Origin: Sorghum bicolor | Taxonomy: Eukaryota > Streptophyta > Magnoliopsida > Poales > Poaceae | Direction of reading: 5' to 3' | Assembly (NCBI RefSeq): GCF_000003195.3 | Contig: NC_012873.2 | Location: forward strand, 67,961,615 to 68,025,614 | Length of the DNA: 64,000 nt | Part shown: piece after piece, positions 1 to 11,000 of the stretch | How the letters are laid out: each line of letters begins with the position of its first letter | Position numbering within the stretch: position 1 is the first letter of the stretch | Program-made: the position numbers and the translations under genes | The notes under the pieces: generated by a model | What the model saw: the letters and a program-made list of their open reading frames with translations, nothing else | Told to the model about the DNA's origin: nothing | The model's database searches: none

Positions 1-835
1 TGTCATCACACTTGGAGGGGATGAGGAATAAATTAAAGAAAGCGCCTGAGATTGCCGGAACTGCAACAAACCATGGCAAAAGACAAGGACAACCAGTTAG
101 GGTTTCGTCGAACACAGGCAAACAAATCATCTGCACATAGATCACTGTCCATAGGGAAGGGGAGGCAGCCTCTGTGAGCACTGGGAGAGGGAGATCCTGA
201 GGTAAGAAGAGAGGGAGGAAGGGACCAAATCGAGAGGAGGGCACGGCGGAGGAACAACGGAGTAGTAGGGACCAGGCCACGTCGATGGGGAGGGAGGGGC
301 ACCCACTGGCGACGCCGGCTACCGCCACACCATGCTGGGGGGAGGCGAATGCAGCCATCAGGGCCAACATAGGGCCCACGGCTATGGCCGGCGGCAGCCA
401 CCTAGCGAGAGTTGCCATGGAGGAGGAAGATGGTCACCGCTGCGCCGAGGGCCGGCCGCCGCCGTGGCGAGGGCCAGGAACCAAAGCCGTCGCCCTCCTG
501 CGTTGGGAGAACCCAGGAGAGAGGGAGAGGGGAAGCGGAGAGGATGGATAGGGAGGCGGCAGAGATGTTTGGAGAAGGGAGTTTCCTTTTTTTGTTGACC
601 ACCGTGGATAGACCAACCGAGCTCTGCGTGTAAATTTTTTCCCCTGTCGTACAGGACACGTGGGCTAGCCGGTTTGCTGCCGAGCTTAGGCGTCTTAATA
701 AGAGTAAATGAGGATGGCTGGGGGTAGCACGACAGGGATCTGTGACACAATGGTGGGATCACGTGATAGGGTGTGCGCGACGCCGATGGCGAGCTCATCC
801 ACCGCGTTGTGGCAGCTGAGCATGCAAACAAGTGT
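1..835. other. GC-rich segment without a recognised gene
   Basis: Open frames exist on both strands (for example 33-401 on minus and 285-551 on plus), but none resembles a family I know. They overlap each other, which is expected from GC-rich DNA with few stop codons. A telo-box-like stretch (TTAGGGTTT) lies near 97-106. The segment could be a 5' exon or promoter of a gene outside the window, or a captured gene fragment in a transposon. I assign no function. Confidence 0.3.
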
Positions 836-1260
836 TTGATGAAATGAGAGAGAGAGGGGTAACCTTACCAAAATAGAGAAGAGGTAACTCTATGCAATAT
901 ACAAACCAAATAACCACACAACCAATGCTGCCTCATTTGATAGGGCTTCTCTAGCGGCTTCAGGAGCCGTTTTCTACGAAACATAGTAAAATAAAATGCC
1001 TCCACCAATGAAGCTCCTAAAAACATGCTCTCACGGAGTTTGGGTGCGAAGGAGTCAAAAACAGTGGTTTCTCCTGGCTTCACCTCATCTTACGTGACGT
1101 TCCGTGAGAGCACATTTTAAGGAAGTAGTTGTTTTGCCAAACGATTTACCAAAATGGCTCCAACTCTACTGATAGAGCTGTCCATGGAGCTCAAACCTCT
1201 AAAAACAGCTTCACTAGTGAAGTGGAGCATACAAAATAGGGTCTCAGGCTTACACAAAAG
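836..1260. repeat. Degenerate MITE-like sequence
   Basis: AT-rich, non-coding sequence carrying the phrases 'aaaaacagcttcactagtga' (about 1201-1220) and 'tttgccaaacgattta' that recur in the element at 29055-29390. It is probably an old, rearranged copy of that family. No clean terminal inverted repeat or target duplication was found. Confidence 0.35.
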
Positions 1261-1436
1261 CATGCAACCATATATTCCTATGTTGGCTTGGTGGAATGAA
1301 CCAGGTTTAGCCTAACGAGGCTTCAATCCTAACCAGGGTAGAAATAAGTTAGGGAACTAACCACACCCTATGTCTATATTGCATATATGTCTTGTCTAGC
1401 TAGAAATTATTTGTCACACGGAGACAAATATACTTA

Positions 1437-1679
1437 GGCCTTGTTTACTTCCACTCCAAAACCCAAAATTTTTCAAGATTTCCCGTCACATTGAATCTTT
1501 AAACGTATGCATGAAGTATTAAATATAGACAAAAATGAAAACTAATTGCACAGTTTGGTCGAAATTTACGAGACGAATCTTTTGAGCCTAGTTAGTCCAT
1601 GGTTGGACAATAATTATCACAAACAAACGAAAATGCTACAGTGTCGCGAAATTCTTCCCTTCATGAACTAAACACGGCC
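1437..1679 (+). mobile_element. Tourist-like MITE (PIF/Harbinger type)
   Basis: The element begins GGCCTTGTTTAC and ends TAAACACGGCC, so the termini are inverted repeats. Both sides are flanked by TTA (1434-1436 and 1680-1682), the 3 bp target duplication typical of PIF/Harbinger elements. The interior has the family phrases 'actaattgcacagttt' and 'gagacgaatcttttgag'. Related copies in this window lie near 1880, 7555, 19280, 36953, 37625, 46757 and 57717. It has no coding capacity. Confidence 0.8.
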
Positions 1680-1879
1680 TTAGATAAATTTTCTCTTAGA
1701 ATTTATTTAGATTTATTTATATCCATCTCGATTCATATATGTTAAATTATATTAGAATAAAAGTTTAAATTAATTTTTATCATGGCATTGCTAGCCAATT
1801 TTTTTAGAAAGTATGGACGGCTCCTGAAACGACTCCTGGAATAGCCCGTTTCCAAACAAATGAACAGAGATACTGACTG

Positions 1880-2028
1880 CATGGAGATGGAGCAGTAGAT
1901 ATAAATAAAAAATAATTATTTTATATGTATTTTGTGAGATAATTGTTTTTAAATCTACTTAATCTATAATTAGATACTGGTTACTATAGTACTTAAAATT
2001 TTTTGCTTTTCGTGAACTAAGCAAGGTG
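1880..2028 (+). mobile_element. Truncated Tourist-like MITE
   Basis: Right part of the same family as the element at 1437. It has the 'ctataattagatactggtta' interior and the end 'cgtgaactaagcaagg'. The left terminus is missing. It ends about 260 bases upstream of the U-box gene start and so lies in that gene's promoter region. Confidence 0.55.
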
Positions 2029-2286
2029 TAAAATCGGAGAAGAGGAGCCAGAAAAGAGAGGGGCAGACGGATGGTCTATGGAAATGAGACACTAGCAGCC
2101 TCCAGCAGTACTATAGTACTACTAGTACTACTGTTGGAGAGAGAGAGAGGGGGGGGCAAAAAGGTTCCAGGAATATCCGGCCCCGCGAGTCAGCCAGCGC
2201 CGGGGCGGCGTCTCTCCTACACATACCATTTTCCATTTCGATATCCATCCGTTCCGCGCGAGCCATTGAAACTCACTCTCGATCGA

Positions 2287-5200
2287 ATGGTACGCCCTGG
2301 GAGCAGAGCGGAGTCGGCCGCCTCGCCGTCGCCGACGACAGTACGTGTACGTACACCCTGCTCCGCTGAACCATCGCCACTGCCTGTGCCAACACCAATA
2401 CCAGGGCAGGCCCGGGCCGCTGCTGCTGCTCCCGCCGGCGACGAGCGGAGCCGGAGGCAGCCGCAGCTGGAACAAGGAGGAGGAGGAGGAGGACGCCACC
2501 AGAATCAGAATCAGGAGACGGAGGAGGAGCACGCGCAGGCGGTGTACTGCGCCGTGGGGATTGGGATTGGGATTGGGACCGGCAGCGCCAGCCAGAACCA
2601 GGCGCAGGCGGCCGAGGAATGGAAGGCCAACCTGCGCTGGGTGCTCGCCGCCCTCGCCCCCCGCCGGAGCAGCAGGCGCCTCGTGCTCGCGCACCTGCGC
2701 CGCCCCACCTCCCGGATCAACATCAGTGCGTGTCCTTTCTCCTCCTCTGCCTCTGCTAGCTGCTTTGTGCTTTCTTTCCATCTATCTCTCTCTGCCTGCA
2801 TTTTTTTTCTCTCCCGCTACCCCCTTCTCTCTCTCTCTCTCCCATGGCAGGATTTTCAAGTGTGAATGTGTGTTCGATCGTGTGTTCTTTAATTTCTCCT
2901 CAACAATAATCGTCCATAAAAAAGATTGTTCTCGCGGTAATTCACAACTCAGTATTGCGTTCCCAAGATTGCAAGAATATATATAATCCTCCATAAAGAA
3001 GACTGTATTTCGTAGAGACCACATCGCTCTTATTAAGTTAAGAAGAATAATATGTATGGCTACTCAAATTGCTGTCCCCGTCCTGGAAACTGAAGACGTT
3101 CCAAAAATAGTCTAATTCGATCAAACCAAGATCTCAGACACGAGTGTCCTTAAACGATCTTAAGCAAATGCAAGCCCCCTGCCGCCGATTACCGATGCCA
3201 GTTTGGCTCCTCGAGTTTCAGAGGGGCATTCATCTTTATCATATTCCATTTCTTGGACGACATGGCCAACCAACATGTATTGTTCGTAATATAGAAACTC
3301 ATGAGTTCTTTCAGCTAACTATTTGAACTCCGATCCTTCACGTTAATACTGCCTGTTATGCAAGGTTAGTTGTCACTGTGTCCCTGCATCTACAGTCTAC
3401 GTACGCTTATTCTTGTCTTGTCTTGTGTTGTGTGTTTACAAATCTTATTAAACAATTCTTTTCAAAAAGAAAAATATATAATCATTTTGGGCCCATGGAT
3501 TACTGCAGTGGGGGCGTGGGTCCCAGTGAGCCAGCTTGCAGAGGAGGAGGTGGCTGCGTACAGGCAGCTGGAGGAAGAGAGGATCGCCAAAGTCCTAGAC
3601 GACCTCTTGGCAATTTGCCAAAGTCAAAAGGTTGAAAACCTGCTCCCTTTCCAGATCTCTCTGTTTTTTTTCCTTTCTTGTCATCTACTTCTACACCAAT
3701 AATGCCCAACCTGTCAATGTCGATATGAGCCTTTTCAGCAGCCTCTAGGTCCCGCAGTGTTCAGATGATAATAGCCTCACCGGCTCAATGGCGTCTCAAT
3801 TTTCTGACGAGTTTCAGAAACTTCCGTAGGTGAATGCGAGCAAGATCATCATCGCGAGCGACGATATCGCCAGGGGTCTCGTGCAGTTGGTTGACGACCA
3901 TGGGGTCACCGAGCTCGTCATGGGCGCTGCGTCTGATCGGGCGTACGGCAGGTATATATGACAATTGTTCAGACTTCAGGCACACTGACATGGTGGTTCA
4001 GCTCTTGTGTGCCGTAGGTTTTGTCGTTCCTTCATCCTTGTTCTTGCTTGATCAATGTTGATTAGCATGGTAACGAATACTCTTATCTGTCTGTCTTGAT
4101 GCAACATGATCGTGATGCTAGGAAGATGCGGGCGCCAAGGTCTAAGAAGGCGCTAACGGTGCAGCAGAAGGCGAATCCCTCTTGCAGGATCTGGTTCGTC
4201 TGCAGGGGAAATCTTATCTGCACCAGGTATGCATTCTGCATTCATCGAGAAGATGCTAGCTACCGAAGTCTGTCCTTGCCATCTTCCTGACTACTTCCGA
4301 ATTAAACAACGTATATTCGTACGTTGCTTTGCATGGAATTAGCTAGTGTACAAGTGTTAGAACCTGTGGTAGCTTTCACAATAACTGAACAGGTGTTAGA
4401 TTGATTGTTTGTGTCCTATCTGTCTAGAAATTTGACGTTCTTCGGTCAAGGAGCGAGCTTTGGTTCATTTCATTCACAATCATGAGTAACTAAACGAGGC
4501 CAACCAAACTAGTAGCATGACTTTACTCATTTTATTCGAATGCGACATAGTTTTGCCTTCTTTTTTTTTAGAAAAATTGTGATATAGTTTCCCTGTAAAA
4601 ATAGCTTGCAAAGTAGTAGTAGAAGTAATGAATTATTTCCTGTTTTCGATCTACCTCTCTGGCAACTGGTACAGGGACGCTAGCGAGGGACAAGCTCATA
4701 GAGCTGAATCGTCCACAGCTAGCACAAGCCCCAGGACAAGCACTTCTGACTGCTCGAGATCGAAATCCTCGCCATGCCTGCACAGCGAGACATTCAGCAC
4801 ACAAGAAACAGACGATCCATCAGCTGAACAGACTCATGGAAGGGACCTCAACATAGAGGATTCAAATAATCAAGCAACCACCATTGCTGGATCCTCAGCA
4901 GCTGTGCATTTGCTACAAGAGATTCAAGAGGACCGGGAAATGCCCGCATCGGACGGTTTGGTACATGCCAACTTCTGATTTTTATTATGAAATAAGTATC
5001 GGAGTAAATTGATGTCCTTATGAAAAGTGAAGAAACTAAGATCAAAATTTTAGGTTATCAGATACATTGTAGTGTTTAGAAGTACCTCACATTCTAACTT
5101 CTTCAGAGTTCAGACACAGGATAATCCAGACACTAAACAGTGTGCAGTCCAAGCTGGCTTCCAAAGGAATCTGAAAATTGCATTGTCTAGTATATGCATT

Positions 5201-7279
5201 TGGTTTAAAAGCTTCCATTTCAAAAAAAAAGCATTTGGTTTGAAAAATACTGTATATATAGATTTACCATGTGCATTTAGGGGGTGTTTGGCATGGCTCC
5301 TCCTGAGGAGCCGGAGCCATTTTGGCTTCTCTGAAACGGCTCTGGCTCCTCTGCTCTTCACTGAAAAATGACTTCTCCAGGAAAACATTTGGCATGGCTT
5401 TGGAGGAGCCTTGCCAAACAGACTCTTAGACTGTCCTGCACTTGACCTATCCAGCCACTGTGTCTGTCAGGAACATGTTTTTTTTCGGATGATGAACACT
5501 TCATCATTCTGGTTTGCCAGGATGCTGGTGAGATGGATGATGCCTTGTATGAGAAGCTGAAGCATGCGCTCATGGAAGCTGAGAACCTGAAGCAAGAGGC
5601 GTACGAAGAGACTCGCCGGCGTCAGATGGCCGAGCGCGGGCTCGCTGAAGCGTCCAGGATGGTCATGACAAAACTTCGCCACTTCCTGTCAAAATTCATG
5701 TCGATGACCATATGCATGTATGTATGTATGTAGCTGATGACTATGTATGTGATGGATGTAGGCCGACGAAGCAGAGAGATCGTATCAGAGAGAGGCTAGG
5801 CATCGGAAGGAGGTGGAGGAGATGGTGGCGAGAGAGCGCGCGGCCATGGAGCAGGACAAGCGAGAGCTCGACGGCATCCTGGATCAGATACGGAAGGTCG
5901 ACGACCGGAGCGCCGAGCTGGAGCTCCAGATCACGACCTCGGAGCACACGATGAACGACTTGGAGGCCAGGCTGTCGGAATCGTACAACCTCCTCGACAC
6001 ACTCCGGCACGGACATCATCCTTGCAATGCGTCGGAGTCCGCGTCCAGAGAGGAGGGCGGCGGCGAGCAGAGAGTGAGCTTCTTGCACCTGGGTTACTCG
6101 GAGCTGGACGAGGCCACCAAGCATTTCGACGAGTCTGTCAGGATCGACGGCGGCGGCGGCAGCAGGGGCAAAGTGTACAGAGGGGAGCTGCGCAACATGT
6201 CCGTCGCCGTGAAGGTGGTGGACCGCGACGTGGCCGTGGACGAGGCCCGTTTCGCCCGTGCGGTGGAAGGCATCGCCCGAGCGAGACACCCGAACGTGGT
6301 GACGCTCGTGGGCGCGTGCCCGGCGGCGCGCGCTGTCGTGTACGAGCTGGTGCCGGGCGGGAGTCTGGAGGAGCGCCTGGGTCCGGGACCGGGAGGCGGG
6401 AACGGGAACGGGAACGGGAGTGGCTCGGCGCCGCCGTCGCTGCCGTGGCATGCGCGGTGCGGCGTCGCGTACGGGGCGTGCTCCGCGCTGGCGTTCCTGC
6501 ACTCCACGCTGCCGCGGGCGACGGTGCACGGCGACGTGAGGCCGGCGAACATCCTGGTGGTGGAGGACGACGCGCGGCGCGGGTGGTCGTGCAAGCTGGC
6601 CGGCCTCGGCGAGCGCGGGCTCGTGGAGGAGCGAGCGCGCCCCGGCGGCGCCGGCCCGGCGGCGCGGGCGTACGCGGACCCGCGGTACCTCGCTGCGACG
6701 GGGGAGCTGATCCTGACCCCGCACTGCGACGTGTACGCGCTGGGCGTGGTCCTCCTCCGGCTGGTGACCGGGAGGCCGGCGTTCCTGGCGAGGAAGGCGG
6801 CGCGGGAGGCCGCGGGCGGCAGGGCGTCGTGGCAGGAGGTGGCGGCGGGAGGGTGGCCGACGGAGCGCGCCAGGGAGGTGGCTCTGCTCGGGCTGAGATG
6901 CTGCGGCGTGGACGTGGAGGCGGAGCGGAGGCCGCGGCTCCCCGCCGCGGTGCTGCTGGAGGAGGCCCGCGGCGTGCTGGAGGCCGCGATGAGCTCCGCG
7001 CCGAGCAGGTCGCCGTCGTCGCTGTCCCTGTCGGACGGCGCCCCGTCCTACTTCCTCTGCCCGATACTCAAGGAGGTGATGAGGGACCCGCAGATCGCCG
7101 GCGACGGGTTCACGTACGAGGCGGAGGCCATCGGGGAGTGGCTGTGCGGCGGACACGACACGTCGCCGATGACCAACCTGAAGCTCCCCACGCGGAAGCT
7201 GGTCCCCAACCACGCGCTCCGCTCCGCCATCCACGAGTGGCGCCACCGCCAGCTCCGTGCCCACCATCGCCTGTACTGA
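2287..7279 (+). CDS. U-box E3 ubiquitin ligase with USP and kinase-like domains
   Basis: Seven exons: 2287-2725, 3509-3630, 3830-3951, 4122-4226, 4675-4960, 5521-5661, 5762-7279. All junctions are GT-AG and the joined frame gives 910 aa. Domain order is that of plant PUB receptor-like cytoplasmic kinases: an N-terminal universal-stress-protein domain (about residues 85-215, with KIIIASDDIARGLVQLV and ELVMGAA), a Ser-rich linker, a coiled coil (about 330-500), a protein-kinase fold (about 515-790) and a C-terminal U-box (about 838-905, PSYFLCPILKEVMRDPQIA). The U-box recruits E2 enzymes for ubiquitin transfer. The kinase keeps the VAVK lysine (about 555) but reads HGD for HRD (about 660) and GLG in place of DFG (about 684), so phosphotransfer activity is doubtful. 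An in-frame upstream ATG exists at 2071; 2287 was chosen because the extension looks like leader sequence. PUB33-like is a reasonable description, but I give no symbol. Confidence 0.92.
2556..2578 (+). other. Four-tract G-run in exon 1 (possible G-quadruplex)
   Basis: Four G-runs of three or more are separated by ATT on the coding strand, encoding a Gly-Ile repeat in the USP region of the U-box protein. The spacing fits the usual quadruplex pattern. A second G-rich repeat (GGGAAC units near 6400-6421) lies in the kinase-coding exon. Confidence 0.45.
5280..5426. mobile_element. Short MITE in U-box gene intron 5
   Basis: The left end reads GGGGTGTTTGGCATGGCTCC. The right end is its approximate inverse complement (GGAGCCTTGCCAAACAGACTC), giving a fold-back element of about 147 bp. 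A similar element lies at 47024-47160. It sits inside intron 5 (4961-5520) and does not touch coding sequence. Confidence 0.6.
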
Positions 7280-7554
7280 TCCGGTGCAAAATTTTAATAG
7301 CCTCTTTTGTGTGTGTGTGTGTGTGTGTTTTGTTTTGATTTGTTTTTGGCAAATGTTCTCTGATTGCCTGAGTGATCAATCGTCTTTGCAACGTGCACTG
7401 TACAGCCACGGAAAATGTGCGAGAAACGATTTTTTCTCCTGAATTCCATTTGACAGTTCTTTCAGCTCACACAAAAGGTAACGATTTCTCTTCATTTTTC
7501 AACTAACCGTGGTTTGGCGCAGCCGAACACTGTTGCTTCCTGTGACGTGGCCCT

Positions 7555-7730
7555 GTTTCTAGAAACTTTTCTTACCATTACATCAAATATTTGAACTATG
7601 CGTAATATTAAACATAAATAAGACGAATCTTTTAAATCTAATAATTAGTTTATAATTAAATATTAATTACTATAATTATAAATATATTATAGTCATCAGA
7701 AACTTTTATTTTCGCGAACAAACAAGAAAT
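7555..7730 (+). mobile_element. Truncated Tourist-like MITE between U-box and SPPL genes
   Basis: Carries the family phrases 'gacgaatcttttaaatcta' and 'ttttcgcgaacaaacaag'. The left terminus is lost. It occupies most of the spacer upstream of the SPPL transcription unit. Confidence 0.5.
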
Positions 7731-8065
7731 ATTGGATCGCCGCCCTAAGCAGCTGACGGTGACGGCAAGACGATCGAAGAAGAAACGTCTGACCGGTGGG
7801 CCCTCCAGCCATAACCAACGGGCGGGCAGTAGCGCAGCGCAGCCGCCGATAAGACGACCATTCGTTGTTTCCGCGCCGAGAAAGAGAAAAACGAAGAGGG
7901 GCCAACAACAACGAAAGCGGAGGAAAAAGCGAGGGAGCCAGCAGCCTACTCTTTCTTCTCAAAACAAGGGAGATACTACTCCTCCGCCTCCAGTCCACAC
8001 GCAGCAGATCGGCGTCGAAATCCATCGCCTCGCCTCGCCTCCTCCGCGGCGTCGGCGTGGTGCTT

Positions 8066-11000
8066 ATGGCCCGCAGGGCACTAGAGCCCGCGGCGGTTCT
8101 GCTCGTTCTGGCGGCGCTCGCGGCCGTGGCGGCCGGAGGGGACATCAGGCACCAGGACGACGACGCGCCCAAGATCCCCGGGTGCTCCAACGACTTCGTG
8201 CTGGTATGGGGTGCCTCCCGTCTCTCACCTCGCGCGCGGCGCAGTTGATTTTAGTCCAGTCCAGCTGGTGGTTCGATGCTAGCGAGGGTTTGGGGACTAA
8301 ACTAGGGATTTAACTCGTGGACTTGGGGAGTTTGCAATCTCTCCTCGGGTGCCTGTACCGTCGCTTGATTTTTTTTTTTTGGTGCGTGGATTGGCTTGGG
8401 TGTTCAGCCACACGTCATTTGCTTGGACCGGAAGAAGCGCGATTTGGTCGCCGTACGGTCTCGCGTACAGGAGGGTCGGCTATGGAGCCTGTAGTGCTTC
8501 ATTAGATATGCTGTTAATTATACGGAGGATTGTCCTTGCCTTCATGCACTCCATTAGACATATGATGGCATTTACGACTTTGGAGTTTGAGAATGCTGGC
8601 AATTGATTGATCGGAAAAAAAAAACATGCTGCCAATTGGGGATTATAGTTCTTACATTAGCTTGTTCGGCAGCTGGTTTTTGCAGCCGCTGCAGCTGCTA
8701 TGCCTCTCACAAAATCACTGTGCAAACACTTGTCAACTTAATCGAACTTGCCTAAGGTGAAGTGTGGCTAGCAACTAAACAGCCTCTTTGATTCATTGTC
8801 ATTTTTTTCCCTTTTTTTGTTTCTGCCCCATAGCCACTATGATTGCTTCATGTAAGCATCTCCACCAGTTTGCCAAATTCCACTTGGCAAATCTTGTGGT
8901 TTGGCAAGTTGCTAAAACAAATGGCAAGTGAAATAATTTTGTATCTCCAACAGTTTGCGCTTGATAAAATAGAAAAGAAGGTCCACATCACACCATGTTT
9001 TTCTCCTACAGATTGGCTGTTCCGGCCAGAGATATGTACACGTACAAAAGATTAGTGCAAACAAATTCATATATAACACAGGAAATATTATCCATGTCTT
9101 TCTGTGTGTCATTTGCTGCAAGAACAGAAGTTGCCGGCCGCGGGTGGGCACCCATCCTGTTCGTCAGGCGTTGCATCGTAGTCGTGGCTACAAGCAGCTA
9201 GAAGAGGTGGAGTACACGCTGGCCGGACTGCAAACCTGCAAGGTGGTACTGGTACAGGCACCTGTCCTGTTGCATCATGAGTGAACGACGAGACAGCCCA
9301 GCACACCGGTCTTGTCCAATAAAAAAAAGCTGCCGCGCGGCCTCACCACGCTTCCGCGAACCGGATGGCAAGTCGAACAGGGCACGCAAATATGCTCGTG
9401 GACAGAGGATATTTGCCAAGTTGCTAAAAGATAGCAAGTGATTTGGCAAACTGTTGGAGCATCAAATTTCTAGTTTTGCCAAAAAAATAAGGATAGCAAG
9501 TGCAAATGGCAAATTGTTGGAGATGCTCAGTATGCAGGACAACTTTTCTTGGAGAATTGCTCCGGTACTCCTCTTTATAAGAATAGCACACATCTCAAAG
9601 CAGTCCATTTATAAATTGAACATTTTTTAATTATAATATCCATCTAAGTCCCGCATGGGCCTGGCCCTTCAAAGCCTAGCCCGTGCCCAGCCCGAAGCCC
9701 CAAACCCTGTGCGTATGTTAACCGGACCGGTTAACCTTGTGTTCTGAGCTTTCCCCGCGCCTGCCTTCCATTCCGCGTGAGGACATTTGCCGGGGCCGTT
9801 CCCCGCTAGCTGCTGCCCGCATGGAAGTCCACCGCCTTTGATGGACGTTCACTACTGGCTGTTACTGTGATGAATGTCTGTGAGGGCGGTCATCACAACG
9901 GTTGCGTCCAGGCGCTGCTGGCACCACCATATGGCCGCCACACCTCCCATCCTTGGTGGCAACGAAAAGGTGGACTAAGCCTGGGCATTCGGGTTACCCG
10001 ATTTTTTCGGATCGGGTAGTTCGGCTAATTCAAAATTCGGATAATGAAAATTGTTACCCGGTATTAGTCCCGAAAAAACACTACCCGCAATTTCGGGTAC
10101 CCGATAATTCGGGTTCGGGTATTCCCGACTTACCCGAATTTTCAAAAAACAATACACTATGCAAAATTTCAATAACAATTTATATATAATTTCAGTAGCA
10201 ATTTGTATAGAATTTCAATAGCATTTTGTAGAGAATAATATATTACTATCACTTGTTCAAACAAAGAGAATTATGTTCTAATAAATTGATAAGTTCTAAT
10301 ATTTAACTAATAACACATGATAAATACAAAGATATAGACAAATATTTGGGTAATTCGGGTACCGGGGATACTACCCGAATTACACAAACTAATTTCGGGT
10401 AATCAAAATTGCTATCCGAATTTAGAATCGGGTACCTCGGGTTCGGGTAATTCGGGTCTAGGTCCGGGTAATTCGGGTACGGGTAATTTGCCCAGGCTTA
10501 AGGTGGACGTTGGAGAGAGTCCACGATGATTGCGCTCCATGGCAGGCCGTTCTCAGAAAAGAGGAAAACACCTGCTGGCCGCCCTTATACAAAGAAGGGC
10601 TGTCATTAGAGTATTGCCATATGGGTTGAAAGAAAATCACCAGCATTACGTGTTTTCTTCTATCGAGAGATTTTTTAGATACAAACACATACACCATTCT
10701 GTTTATGAGAAGCTTCTGCTGACAATAAAGTGGTTTCCATAGAATGACTTAGTTTTCACCCTGGGCACTTTTTACCCGAAAACCGAACCGAACCGAAATT
10801 GCGGTTTATTCGGTTTTCGGGTGCGGGTTCGGTTATGGTTTTTGTGGTATTCGGTGTTCGGCCTCGGCTTCGGTTTTATACTGAAACCGAACCGAATAAC
10901 CGAATAAACCGAAACACCCTCTTTCACTCCTTCATCGCGGGTTATTTACTGTTTCAATAATGAAGAACTTTTGAAACTATGTTTGCTGCCTTGTTGATTT

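Noticed and set aside
285..640. Overlapping plus-strand frames near the window start
   Set aside because: Several frames are open at once, no recognised domain, composition effect likely.
5741..7267. 508-codon open frame on minus across the U-box gene last exon
   Set aside because: It mirrors the GC-rich coding strand, is Arg/His/Pro-rich without domains, and the plus strand has clear kinase and U-box motifs.
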